DNA of 41,573 nucleotides from JBBCJR01 sp037190805 (GTDB lineage Bacteria; Pseudomonadota; Alphaproteobacteria; Sphingomonadales; Sphingomonadaceae): positions 1 through 41,573 of the forward strand of contig JBBCJR010000006.1 of the NCBI GenBank assembly GCA_037190805.1, in the 5' to 3' direction. Numbering within the stretch: the stretch's first letter is position 1; each line of letters starts with the position of its first letter. A program made the position numbers and the translations under genes. Shown here piece by piece: positions 33,007 to 41,358 of the stretch. The notes below the pieces were generated by a model. That model was given only the letters and a program-made list of their open reading frames with translations. It ran no database searches and was not told the DNA's origin.

Positions 33007-34188
33007 TCAGCGATCTTGGGACAGCTCGTCGATGACCTGCTGCGTGTGCTCGCCCTCCAGGGGGGGCGGCATGTCGTAGGCGACCGGGGTCTCGGAAAGG
33101 CGGATCGGATTGGCAAGGCCCGGAATATCACCCAGCTGGTCATGCCGCATCGATACGCGCAGGCCTCGATGAAGGACATGCGGGTCGGCGAACACCTCCG
33201 AAATGCTGTTGATGGGTCCGCCCGGGACGCCCGCGCGGTTAAGGGCCGCGACCCAGTGATCGCTGGTTTCGGTTCTGAGTTTCGCCGCGAGCAGGGGAAT
33301 CAGGACCTCGCGATTCCTTACCCGGCGATCGTTGGTGGCGAAGCGTTCGTCGTCGGCCAGCGGCGCTAACCCCAGCAGATCGCACAGCTGACGGAACTGG
33401 CCATCATTGCCGACCGCGATGGTGATATCCGAATCGCGAGTCTCGAATGATTGATAGGGGACGATATTGGGATGAGCGTTGCCGAGCCGCATGCCATCGG
33501 TCCCGCCGACAAGATAGCCGAGCGCCTGATTGGCGAGCACGGCGATCATGCTGTCCATGAGAGCGATGTCGATATGCTGGCCCTCGCCGGTCCGGTCGCG
33601 ATGCCTGAGGGCGGCGCTGATGGCGTTGGCGGCGTAGAGCCCGGTGATGATGTCGGCCAGCGCCACGCCGACCTTGGTCGGCTTGCCGCCTTCGCTGGCC
33701 GCCGGGCCGGTGATGCTCATCAACCCGCCCATGCCCTGGATCACGAAGTCATAGCCGGGTCGTGCGGCATAGGGGCCGGTCTGTCCGAAGCCGGTGATCG
33801 AGCAATAGACGAGACGTGGGTTGAGGGCGCGCAGGCTGTCATAATCGAGGCCGTACTTCGCCAGTCCACCGACCTTGTAGTTTTCCACCAGGACATCACT
33901 GGATGCCGCCAGCCTACGGACGAGCGTCTGACCGTCCGCCGTCGCGATGTCGATCGACACTGACCGTTTTCCGCGGTTGGCGGCGATGAAGTAGGCGGAG
34001 AGCGCATCCGCGCCATCCGCATCCTTCACATAATCCGGACCCCAGCGCCGGGTATCGTCGCCGCCACCGGGCTTTTCGACCTTGATCACGTCGGCGCCCA
34101 TGTCGGCCAGCATCTGGGTGGCCCAGGGCCCGGCCAGCACCCGGCTGAGGTCGAGGACCCGGATGTCGGAAAAGGGGCGACCGGTCAT
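33007..34188 (-). CDS. CaiB/BaiF-family CoA transferase (probable glutarate CoA transferase)
   Basis: A 393-residue class III CoA transferase. The N-terminal CoA-binding region is RVLDLSRVLAGPWATQMLADMGADVIKVEKPGGGDDTR; catalytic Asp179 lies in VGVALADIITGLYAA, the position of Asp169 in formyl-CoA transferase; GFGQTGPYAARPGYDFVIQGMGG is also typical. These enzymes move CoA between dicarboxylic acids. The ATG overlaps the gcdH stop (ATGA, 34185-34188), so glutarate activation feeding GcdH, as in the SUGCT-like branch, is the likely role. This substrate is inferred from the partner gene. Confidence 0.88.
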   Translation of the reverse strand: MTGRPFSDIRVLDLSRVLAGPWATQMLADMGADVIKVEKPGGGDDTRRWGPDYVKDADGADALSAYFIAANRGKRSVSIDIATADGQTLVRRLAASSDVLVENYKVGGLAKYGLDYDSLRALNPRLVYCSITGFGQTGPYAARPGYDFVIQGMGGLMSITGPAASEGGKPTKVGVALADIITGLYAANAISAALRHRDRTGEGQHIDIALMDSMIAVLANQALGYLVGGTDGMRLGNAHPNIVPYQSFETRDSDITIAVGNDGQFRQLCDLLGLAPLADDERFATNDRRVRNREVLIPLLAAKLRTETSDHWVAALNRAGVPGGPINSISEVFADPHVLHRGLRVSMRHDQLGDIPGLANPIRLSETPVAYDMPPPLEGEHTQQVIDELSQDR

Positions 34189-35372
34189 GAAAAGGCAGCG
34201 ATGCCGGTCATCGCCCGGCCGAGGATCAGGGCGTGGATGTCGTGCGTGCCCTCATAGGTGTTGACGGCTTCGAGGTTGCACATGTGACGCATGACCGGGA
34301 ATTCGTCCGATACGCCGTTGCCGCCCAGCATGTCGCGCGCGGTGCGAGCGATGTCGAGCGCCTTGCCCGCACTGTTGCGCTTCATCATCGAGATCAGCTC
34401 GTGCGTTCCGCGCCCTTCGTCGAGCAGGCGGCCGACCCGGATAAGCGCCTGGAGAGCGAGAGTAATCTCGGTCTGCATGTCGACCAGCTTTTTCTGGATC
34501 AGCTGGTTGGCGGCCAGCGGCCGGTCGAACTGCTTGCGGTCGAGCGTGTAGCCGAGGGCTGTCTGCCAGCAGGTCGTGGCGGCGCCGATCGCGCCCCAGG
34601 CGATGCCGTAGCGCGCCTTGTTGAGACAGCCGAAGGGGCCCGACAGCCCTGTCGCGCCGGGCAGCAGATTGGCTTCGGGCACGAGTACCTCGTCCATCGT
34701 GATCTCGCCGGTGACAGAAGCGCGCAGCGCCAGCTTGCCATGGATTTCGGGCGTTTCCAGCCCCTTCATGCCGCGTTCCAGGATGAAGCCGCGCACGCGC
34801 CCGTCAAGCTTGGCCCAGACCACCATGACATCCGCGATCGGGCTGTTGGTGATCCACATCTTGGCGCCCGATAGACGGAAACCGCCCTGGACCGGTTCCG
34901 CCCGCGTCCGCATGCCGCCGGGGTCGGAACCGTGATCAGGCTCCGTCAGTCCGAAGCAGCCGACCATGTCGCCCGCGATCAGGCCGGGCAAAAATCGCGC
35001 CCGCTGTTCGTCCGAGCCATAGGCATTGATGGGATGGATGACGAGGGAGGACTGGACGCTCATCGCCGACCGGTAACCGGAATCGATCGCTTCCACTTCG
35101 CGCGCGGCAAGACCGTAGGCGACGTGGCTGGCCCCGCTGCCGCCATGGGCTTCGGGCACCATCAGTCCAAGCAGGCCAAGGTCGCCCATTTCCTTCATGA
35201 TGGCCCGGTCGAACCGGCCTTCCCGATTGGCCATGACGATGCGTGGGGCAAGCGCGTCCTGGGCATATTGCCGCGCGGTATCCTGAATCAGCCGTTCCTC
35301 GACCTCGAGTTGGTCGTCGAGAACGAGAGGGTCGAGAGGATCGAAGCGGGCATGCGGGTCGGCGTTCGCCAT
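34185..35372 (-). CDS. gcdH: Glutaryl-CoA dehydrogenase
   Basis: A 395-residue acyl-CoA dehydrogenase-family flavoprotein that oxidises and decarboxylates glutaryl-CoA to crotonyl-CoA in lysine/tryptophan/glutarate catabolism. Typical segments are FGLTEPDHGSDPGGM (flavin/substrate loop), GAKMWITNSPIADVMVVWAK and the catalytic Glu374 in NTYEGTHDIHALILGRAMTG, as in GcdH rather than short-chain dehydrogenases. It is coupled to the CoA transferase and divergent from the lysR gene. Confidence 0.94.
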   Translation of the reverse strand: MANADPHARFDPLDPLVLDDQLEVEERLIQDTARQYAQDALAPRIVMANREGRFDRAIMKEMGDLGLLGLMVPEAHGGSGASHVAYGLAAREVEAIDSGYRSAMSVQSSLVIHPINAYGSDEQRARFLPGLIAGDMVGCFGLTEPDHGSDPGGMRTRAEPVQGGFRLSGAKMWITNSPIADVMVVWAKLDGRVRGFILERGMKGLETPEIHGKLALRASVTGEITMDEVLVPEANLLPGATGLSGPFGCLNKARYGIAWGAIGAATTCWQTALGYTLDRKQFDRPLAANQLIQKKLVDMQTEITLALQALIRVGRLLDEGRGTHELISMMKRNSAGKALDIARTARDMLGGNGVSDEFPVMRHMCNLEAVNTYEGTHDIHALILGRAMTGIAAFS

Positions 35373-35438
35373 GTCTTGTTCCTGTCCTGATGGTCCTGGC
35401 CGACATAATCCCCGCGCTACCCCGGTGCACAGTGAGTA

Positions 35439-35454
35439 ATGATTCAGACATCAT
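35439..35454. promoter_or_regulatory. Candidate operator between gcdH and the divergent lysR gene
   Basis: A dyad ATGAT-N6-ATCAT lies in the 106-bp divergent space, 25 bp from the lysR start and 67 bp from gcdH. Position fits a LysR-type autoregulatory/activation site, though the half-sites are short and do not match T-N11-A exactly (spacing T-N12-A). Confidence 0.3.
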
Positions 35455-35478
35455 GCGAAAATCGAATAAGCTGAGCAG

Positions 35479-36363
35479 ATGAGGCGGTCTCTGCCATCCC
35501 TGCTCGCGCTCGAATCCTTCGAGGCCGTGGCCCGCCTCGGGTCCGTCACCCGCGCGGCGGAGGAACTGGGGCGGACGCAAAGCGCGGTCAGCCGTCAGCT
35601 CGCCAATCTGGAGCAGTTTGTCCGGCGACCGCTGTTCGATCGCGCCCGCAAGCGGATGGTCGTCAATGATGCCGGCCGGATGTTTCAGGGCGCGCTCGCC
35701 GGCATCCTCAACCAGCTGGAGGCGGAGGTCGACCGGCTGGTCGGATATGGAGCAGGCGACGCGGTCCTGAGGGTTGGCGTGTTGCCGACCTTCGGCATGC
35801 GCTGGCTGGTCCCACGCTTGGGCGATTTCGCCATCCGCCATCAGGATGTCGCGATCAGCCTGGTCACCGGCGTCGGCCCCTTCGATCTTGACGGATCCAA
35901 GCTCGACATTGCCATCCAGCACGGCAGTGGCGACTGGCCGGGCGTGCGGAGTCACCGGCTGTTCGGCGAGGAAATCGTCGCCGTGATCGCGCCCCACGTG
36001 GTCCAGCCAGGGGCCGACATCGCTGATTATGAGTGGCTTCAGATGGCGACGCGCCCATGGCTGTGGCAGGAATGGCTGCGGGACCGGCCCGACGATGTTG
36101 TCGCGGCGCATGGCTCCGGCACCACATTCGAGAATTTCGGCATGGTGATCGAGGCAGCGGCCAACGGCATCGGCGTGGCGATTCTACCCACGCTCTATAT
36201 TGCCGACGAATTGGCCAGCGGGCGGCTGACAGCGCCGTTCGGCCCACCGATCGCGAGCACCAGAGGCTATTATCTGGTCGAGTCGAAAGATGAATCGCCG
36301 TCCGCCAAGATCGAGGCGTTTCGCGAATGGCTGCTCCGGACCGCCCATCCCGACGCCGGGTGA
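35479..36363 (+). CDS. LysR-type (GcvA-like) transcriptional regulator
   Basis: A 294-residue LysR regulator. The N-terminal HTH covers LLALESFEAVARLGSVTRAAEELGRTQSAVSRQLANLEQFVRRPLF (8-53), followed by a linker helix and a periplasmic-binding-like effector domain (from about 93), with TTFENFGMVIEAAANGIGVAILP near the end as in GcvA-type members. It is transcribed away from gcdH, so control of the glutaryl-CoA/CoA-transferase pair is the natural hypothesis; the exported amidohydrolase gene follows 147 bp downstream. Confidence 0.92.
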   Translation: MRRSLPSLLALESFEAVARLGSVTRAAEELGRTQSAVSRQLANLEQFVRRPLFDRARKRMVVNDAGRMFQGALAGILNQLEAEVDRLVGYGAGDAVLRVGVLPTFGMRWLVPRLGDFAIRHQDVAISLVTGVGPFDLDGSKLDIAIQHGSGDWPGVRSHRLFGEEIVAVIAPHVVQPGADIADYEWLQMATRPWLWQEWLRDRPDDVVAAHGSGTTFENFGMVIEAAANGIGVAILPTLYIADELASGRLTAPFGPPIASTRGYYLVESKDESPSAKIEAFREWLLRTAHPDAG

Positions 36364-36386
36364 TCGTGCGTTTTGCTCATAATCTT

Positions 36387-36397
36387 ATTCCCGGAAT
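36387..36397. promoter_or_regulatory. Palindrome upstream of the exported amidohydrolase gene
   Basis: ATTCC-C-GGAAT is a perfect 11-bp palindrome in the 147-bp gap before 36511, with another ATTCC half-site at 36411-36415. It may be a repressor or activator site; support is only its symmetry and position. Confidence 0.25.
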
Positions 36398-36510
36398 GAA
36401 TTTTACAACCATTCCCTGACGGAACATCCTCCCGCCTCGACGCGACGTGAGGGGCTGCGACCGCGCGGTTCATCCACAGATCAAGAACAGCGCCGTGAAG
36501 GGAGAGAGAA

Positions 36511-38223
36511 ATGCCGCCGTCACCTTGGGCCGTCGGAGCAGTGACCTGCGCCTTGCTCCTGTCCGTTTCATCCGCGATCGCGCAGAATCAGGCGGCCGCG
36601 CCCCCCGTCGACACGATCCTGATGAACGGCCAAGTTTACGCCGCCGATGGCGGTTGGACCCAAGCGGTGGCGATCGCCCAGGGCGTAATCGTGGCGGTGG
36701 GGGATGATGCCACTGTCATGCAGTTGAAGGGGGCGGGCACCCAGGTCCTCGACCTCAAGCAGGCCACTGTTCTGCCCGGCTTTCACGACATGCACATGCA
36801 CCCGCTGGGCGGTGGCAACGGCCTGTCCGAATGCCGCCTGATCTACGGTTCGACCCCCGACCAGATCGGCGAGCAGGTCAAGGCCTGCGCCGCGCGGTCC
36901 AAGCCGGGCGAATGGATCGTCGGCCGCGGCTGGGCCAATGCGGTTTTTGAGGGCAAGGTCCAAGACCGCCGTCTTCTGGACCAGGCTTCACCCCGCAACC
37001 CCATCTTCCTCAGCGACGAAACCGGTCATTCCGGCTGGGTGAACGGCCTCGCGCTCGAGCGCGCCGGCATCACGCGGGATACGGCCAATCCGTTCAACGG
37101 CGTTATCGAACGGGATGCGAAGGGAGAGCCGACGGGTGTTCTGCGCGAATCCGCCATGGGCCTCGTCCGTCAAACCATCCCTCCCTACACGGCTGCCCAG
37201 AATGTCGAAGGCATGAAGCGAGCCTACGAACATATTCTCAGCCAGGGCATCACCGCGCTGCAGGAAGCGTCGGGCTCGGCCTCGTCCCTGACGGCGATGG
37301 CGACGCTGGCGGATGCGAACCACCCTCAGCCCCGGGTGAAGGCGTGCCTCCGGTGGACCTATAATCCCGATGGTCCTGATACCAGCTTCGAGGCGCTCTA
37401 TGCCAGCAGGGGCATCTATCGGCGCGCTATGGTGAAGCCGGACTGCGTCAAGATCATGCTCGACGGCGTGCCCAATGACGGCCAGACGGCTGCCCTGCTC
37501 GACCCCTATGAGCATCCGCTGTCCGAGGATCGCAAGCTGGGTATCCTGACCGCTCCGCCCGAGGTTGTAGCGCGCGAGGTAACACGGTTCGACAAGGATG
37601 GCATGTCGATGATGATCCACTGCACCGGCGACCGGTGTGCCCGGGTTGCCGTGGACGGGATCGCGGCGGCCCGACGGGCGAACGGCTATAGCGGTGTCCT
37701 GCATCAGATCGCGCATTCCAACCTGGCGACCCTGGAAGATCTTCGCCGCGGCCGCCAGCTCGGCGCCTCGTTCGAGTTCTCCTCCTATCTTTATTACTGG
37801 AATGCCCAGACGAAGACCTATTTCGACGCCCTCGGCCCCAAGCGGTTCGTCCGCTACAAGCCACTGCGCGAAGCGATCGATGCCGGCGCGCTGGTGCTGG
37901 AAGGCTCCGACTGGCCGGTGGCGTTTTCGACAAATCCCTGGATTGCCCTGGAAACACTGGTGACTCGCGAGCAGCCCGGCGGTGGCGGCGAAAAGCTGGC
38001 ACCGTCACAGGCGATCACGCTGAAGGAAGCGGTCGACATCTATACCGTCAACGCCGCTCGCCAGTTCGGCCATGCCGACAGCGTTGGGCAAATTAGAACC
38101 GGCTATCAGGCCGACCTGATCGTTATAGACAGGAACATCTTCAATGTGCCGATAACGACCGTCCATGACACAAAGGTCTTGATGACGCTGGTCAATGGAA
38201 AGCAAGTCTACAAATCACAGTAA
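36511..38223 (+). CDS. Exported amidohydrolase family 3 protein (YtcJ-like)
   Basis: A 570-residue metal-dependent hydrolase with a signal peptide (MPPSPWAVGAVTCALLLSVSSAIAQ), so periplasmic. The metal site begins with His95 and His97 in GFHDMHMHPLGGG; further His residues lie in SMMIHCTGDR and LHQIAHSN, and the catalytic Asp is in LEGSDWPVAF. These fit the amidohydrolase_3/YtcJ family, whose members cleave amides, formamides and similar C-N bonds; the substrate is unknown. GGGAGAGA 7 bp ahead sets the start. It is followed by the A+T-rich spacer and a TonB-dependent receptor, suggesting use of an imported compound (inference). Confidence 0.9.
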   Translation: MPPSPWAVGAVTCALLLSVSSAIAQNQAAAPPVDTILMNGQVYAADGGWTQAVAIAQGVIVAVGDDATVMQLKGAGTQVLDLKQATVLPGFHDMHMHPLGGGNGLSECRLIYGSTPDQIGEQVKACAARSKPGEWIVGRGWANAVFEGKVQDRRLLDQASPRNPIFLSDETGHSGWVNGLALERAGITRDTANPFNGVIERDAKGEPTGVLRESAMGLVRQTIPPYTAAQNVEGMKRAYEHILSQGITALQEASGSASSLTAMATLADANHPQPRVKACLRWTYNPDGPDTSFEALYASRGIYRRAMVKPDCVKIMLDGVPNDGQTAALLDPYEHPLSEDRKLGILTAPPEVVAREVTRFDKDGMSMMIHCTGDRCARVAVDGIAAARRANGYSGVLHQIAHSNLATLEDLRRGRQLGASFEFSSYLYYWNAQTKTYFDALGPKRFVRYKPLREAIDAGALVLEGSDWPVAFSTNPWIALETLVTREQPGGGGEKLAPSQAITLKEAVDIYTVNAARQFGHADSVGQIRTGYQADLIVIDRNIFNVPITTVHDTKVLMTLVNGKQVYKSQ

Positions 38224-38224
38224 A

Positions 38225-38251
38225 TATAGATTTTTATACACTAAATCTATA
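38225..38251. terminator. A+T-rich inverted repeat just after the amidohydrolase stop
   Basis: TATAGATTT and AAATCTATA form a perfect 9-bp stem with a 9-nt loop, starting 1 bp after the stop codon. It may end the amidohydrolase transcript or be a protein-binding dyad. Confidence 0.35.
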
Positions 38252-38256
38252 ACTGA

Positions 38257-38287
38257 CATCATTTCATTATGATGATATCGTGATCAC
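38257..38287. promoter_or_regulatory. Two adjacent dyads (CATCAT-N6-ATGATG and GTGATCAC)
   Basis: CATCAT (38257-38262) pairs with ATGATG (38269-38274) across 6 bp, and the 8-bp palindrome GTGATCAC lies at 38280-38287. Such closely set dyads in an A+T-rich leader look like regulator sites, but they are over 300 bp from the receptor start and no factor can be named. Confidence 0.3.
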
Positions 38288-38418
38288 AGATATATTGCAT
38301 ACTTATTTGAAATTTAGTTCATAATTAATCTATAATGTCTTTTATACTATTGAATTTTAATAAGTGATTATGAAAAGGATTCAAGTCAATCTTTGATTAG
38401 TGGAGGTGTGGATGGAGC

Positions 38419-38472
38419 GTGACTTTTGATCTCCGGGTGACTTTTTGTCTCCAGGTGGCTTTTTGGTCATTG
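38419..38472 (+). repeat. Three tandem 18-bp repeats resembling an insertion-sequence end
   Basis: The units GTGACTTTTGATCTCCGG, GTGACTTTTTGTCTCCAG and GTGGCTTTTTGGTCATTG follow one another at an exact 18-bp period; the first two differ at three positions and the third decays at its 3' half. The layout recalls the multiple terminal repeats of IS21-family elements. No transposase gene is in the window, so this would be a solo end or remnant; the family link is from memory. Confidence 0.55.
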
Positions 38473-38591
38473 AAAGTCCCCTGGATCGTTCTAAGCCAGA
38501 AGATGAGGTTGTCTTAACTGATAAAGACTGGGTTCTTTTATCTGCGGCAAGACGCCTCGTAGAAATGATTGATAATCATAAGATAATCTAA
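38463..38591 (+). other. Short open frame, possible gene remnant
   Basis: From TTG at 38463 an open frame reads 42 codons to TAA at 38589-38591, including EDEVVLTDKDWVLLSAARRL and ending DNHKII. It looks like natural protein (an amphipathic helix) rather than random A+T-rich sequence, but has no convincing start or ribosome-binding site and begins inside the third repeat unit. I do not recognise it; it may be the tail of a lost gene. Confidence 0.2.
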
Positions 38592-38610
38592 AAAATAGGG
38601 GGACACTGTG

Positions 38611-41283
38611 ATGAAGAATTCAGGCAAAAAATCTCATTTTTCCGGTTTTTCGCTGAAGCTCATGTTGTCGGGCGCCGCCATTCTGGCGCCAGCGATGGCA
38701 GTGGCGCAGGAGACGGCTGATGCCGGGATTGGCGCCGACGAGATCGTCGTTACCGCGACCCGTTCGAATACGGCGCTGTCCAAGGTGCCGATCAGCGTCA
38801 GCGCCTTCAGTCAGAAGCAGATGGACCAGCAGGGCGTTCGTCAGTTCAGCGACCTGACCCGCCTGACCCCGGGCCTCGCCCTCAACCAGACGGGCACCGG
38901 CCGTACCGACGTGTCGATCCGCGGCGTCACCTCGACTGCGGGCGCCGCTACCACTGGTATCTACATTGACGACGTGCCGATCCAGGTCCGCCAGATCGGT
39001 TATGCTGCCGGCAACGTCTTCCCGGCCATTTTCGATCTGGAGCGCGTCGAAGTCCTGCGTGGCCCGCAGGGCACGTTGTTCGGTTCAGGATCGCAGGGCG
39101 GCACCGTCCGCTTCATCCAGCCCAAGCCCAGCCTGACCGACTACACGGGCTATGCCCGTCTCGAAGGCTCTCTGACTCCGAAGGGCGACGGCAGCTATGA
39201 AGGCGGCGTCGCCTTCGGTGGTCCGATCGTCGAGGACAAGCTCGGCTTCCGCGTCAGCGCTTTTCATCGCCGCGACGGCGGCTGGATCGACAAGGTACCC
39301 GGCACCTTCGTGCTGAATGACAATACGGGCGGCTCCTACGGAGACGCGTTGACGTTTACGCCGACCGGCAAGGGCGTCGAAAATTATAACTTTGTGAAGA
39401 CCCAAGCCTATCGCGCTGCATTGACGCTGGCGCCGACCGAAAACTTCACTCTGATGCCGTCGATCTATTATCAGCAGATCAACAAGGGTTCGGCGCACAA
39501 CAATTTCTGGCTGTCGGCTTCGGATATCTCCGACAACAAGTTCGTCATTCCGGATTTCTCGCCTGCGGCTCCGCAGGCGGGCGCGTTTGCGGAAATGACC
39601 CTGCCGGATACGGAGCATGGCCGCCAGCGGCTGCTCGTCGCCGCGCTTGAGGCCCGCTACGATCTCGACGGCGTATCGCTCTATTCGACGACGTCGCATC
39701 TCGAGCAGCGCAAACGTCAGTATACCGATTATACGCCCGGTTATGATGCGCTCTACTTTGGTGCCCAGGTCGCTCCGTTGGGCGCGAAGGGTGTATCGCG
39801 CTATGTCGACCGTCAGAAGAGCTTCACCCAGGAAGTTCGTCTGCAGTCGAATGATGACGACGCCCGGATCAAATGGGTTCTGGGCGGCTTTTTCACGCGC
39901 AGCAATCAGGTTTCCGATCAGTATATCGAGCACAACCGGTTCAAATATGCGCCGACCGTGTTCGGCACGGATCCGTCGCAGCCGATCTACCAACGGGACG
40001 CCAATGGGAACGTGGTCAACGACGGTGCTGGGAACCCGATCATCCTCGTTCCGGCCAACAGCCCGTTCGGCTTTGACGAGCGCTATGGCGTCGGCACCAG
40101 CAACTTCCTGAACATCTGGGGTGCGCCGCTGATCGGCGAGTCGGGCAACTATCTGGCGATCGCCAACTCGCGCGAGAAGCAGCTGGCTTTCTTCGGCCAG
40201 GTGGACTTCAAGCTGACCGAGCAGTTGACGCTGGTCGCCGGCGCTCGCTGGTCGCGTAACACCCTGCGTTACTCGCTGGATTCGAGCGGTGCCGAGAACA
40301 ACCTCAACGCTCCGTTCGGTGCACCATGTCCTGCCGCTGCCGCGGATGCCAACGGTTATTGCGACTATGACAATCCCCCGGCGGTGTTCGCGCCTGAATA
40401 TCCGTTTGGTACCGTCCGCACGGCTGAAAAGGCGTTCACACCGAAGATCGGCCTGAACTTCCAGATCGACGACCGCAATCTGGTCTATGCGTCGGTGGCC
40501 AAAGGGTATCGTCCAGGTGGCGCGCAGATTCCGCTGCCGTCGGCCTGCTATCCGGAACTGATCCAGTTCGGCTATGTCGATGGCAGTGGTGCGCCGTATA
40601 CGCCGCCGACCTACACGTCGGACAGCGTATGGAGCTACGAAATCGGGTCGAAGAACAATCGCTTGTTCGGCGGCGCGGTCAACTTCGCGGGTAGCGCCTA
40701 CATGATCAAATGGGACAAGATTCAGACTAACATTGGCTTGCCGAACTGCGCTTACAGTCTGGTCGACAATCTGGGATCGGCGACGATCAAGGGTTTCGAC
40801 ATGTCGGTGGACGTGATGCCGGCCGAGGGGCTGCGTCTCAATGCGACCGTGGGCTACAACCACACATCGTTGGATGAAGCTCTGATCGGCGGCACCAACG
40901 TCATCCTGCCCAAGGGGTCGGCCGTCACCAATGCCGGCTCGCCGTGGCGGGTAGCGTTGACGGGGCATTATGAAACGCCGCTCTCGGATAGCCTGAGCGG
41001 TTATCTGCACGTTGACTACACCTACTCAAGCGCCATGCCGCGGACCGGCAACCGCAATCCGGGGTCGTTCAATTACAACCGGTTCCTGTTGCCGGATGCG
41101 GCCTCGAGCCAGGTCAACCTGCGCCTCGGCGGCCTTGTCGGCGGGGCGGACATCTCGCTGTTCGTCAACAACCTGCTCGATGCCCATCCGCGCATCGGCC
41201 TGGCGACCAGCAAGCGGTACATGTGGTCACAAACGACGTTGCGTCCTCGGACGTTTGGTATCACTGCTGCTTATCGGTATTGA
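38611..41283 (+). CDS. TonB-dependent outer membrane receptor
   Basis: An 890-residue receptor for TonB-driven uptake across the outer membrane. The signal peptide ends near AMAVAQ, followed by a TonB box-like DEIVVTATR. The plug domain has VPISVSAFSQKQMDQQGVRQFSDLTRLTPGL, TDVSIRGVTST and VEVLRGPQGTLFGSGSQGGTVRFI, then the 22-strand barrel with a typical last strand TFGITAAYRY ending in an aromatic residue. The ATG at 38611 has AGGGGGA 7 bp ahead. It belongs to the large sphingomonad receptors of uncertain substrate. The cysteine pair in PCPAAAADANGYC suggests a disulfide in an outer loop. Confidence 0.95.
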   Translation: MKNSGKKSHFSGFSLKLMLSGAAILAPAMAVAQETADAGIGADEIVVTATRSNTALSKVPISVSAFSQKQMDQQGVRQFSDLTRLTPGLALNQTGTGRTDVSIRGVTSTAGAATTGIYIDDVPIQVRQIGYAAGNVFPAIFDLERVEVLRGPQGTLFGSGSQGGTVRFIQPKPSLTDYTGYARLEGSLTPKGDGSYEGGVAFGGPIVEDKLGFRVSAFHRRDGGWIDKVPGTFVLNDNTGGSYGDALTFTPTGKGVENYNFVKTQAYRAALTLAPTENFTLMPSIYYQQINKGSAHNNFWLSASDISDNKFVIPDFSPAAPQAGAFAEMTLPDTEHGRQRLLVAALEARYDLDGVSLYSTTSHLEQRKRQYTDYTPGYDALYFGAQVAPLGAKGVSRYVDRQKSFTQEVRLQSNDDDARIKWVLGGFFTRSNQVSDQYIEHNRFKYAPTVFGTDPSQPIYQRDANGNVVNDGAGNPIILVPANSPFGFDERYGVGTSNFLNIWGAPLIGESGNYLAIANSREKQLAFFGQVDFKLTEQLTLVAGARWSRNTLRYSLDSSGAENNLNAPFGAPCPAAAADANGYCDYDNPPAVFAPEYPFGTVRTAEKAFTPKIGLNFQIDDRNLVYASVAKGYRPGGAQIPLPSACYPELIQFGYVDGSGAPYTPPTYTSDSVWSYEIGSKNNRLFGGAVNFAGSAYMIKWDKIQTNIGLPNCAYSLVDNLGSATIKGFDMSVDVMPAEGLRLNATVGYNHTSLDEALIGGTNVILPKGSAVTNAGSPWRVALTGHYETPLSDSLSGYLHVDYTYSSAMPRTGNRNPGSFNYNRFLLPDAASSQVNLRLGGLVGGADISLFVNNLLDAHPRIGLATSKRYMWSQTTLRPRTFGITAAYRY

Positions 41284-41293
41284 GTGAAGCGAC

Positions 41294-41326
41294 GTTGCGG
41301 GCGCCGGCTTGTCTGGTGCCCGCAAC
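41294..41326 (+). terminator. Stem-loop between the receptor gene and the next gene
   Basis: GTTGCGGGCGCC and GGTGCCCGCAAC pair over 12 positions (one G-T pair) with a 9-nt loop, 10 bp after the receptor stop. There is no T tract and the next gene begins 32 bp further, so it may only lower downstream expression or protect the receptor mRNA. Confidence 0.45.
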
Positions 41327-41358
41327 ACCCTGCTGACGTAGAAGTGCAAGGAGCAGTC

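Larger units (their letters stand above)
38224..38610. other. A+T-rich non-coding spacer before the TonB-dependent receptor
   Basis: A 387-bp stretch, roughly two thirds A+T by eye, in sharp contrast to the GC-rich genes on both sides. It holds three inverted repeats at its left end, a run of three 18-bp tandem repeats at 38419-38472 and a short open frame ending at 38591. Its right end carries AGGGGGA, the ribosome-binding site of the receptor gene. No RNA gene or riboswitch was recognised. Confidence 0.75.

Noticed and set aside
38224..38610. A riboswitch or CRISPR-like array upstream of the receptor.
   Set aside because: No cobalamin or TPP riboswitch consensus is present, and the three 18-bp units are contiguous with no spacers.
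39085..41010. A 641-codon minus-strand open frame opposite the TonB receptor.
   Set aside because: Antisense shadow of a GC-rich receptor gene; no recognisable domain and no ribosome-binding site.
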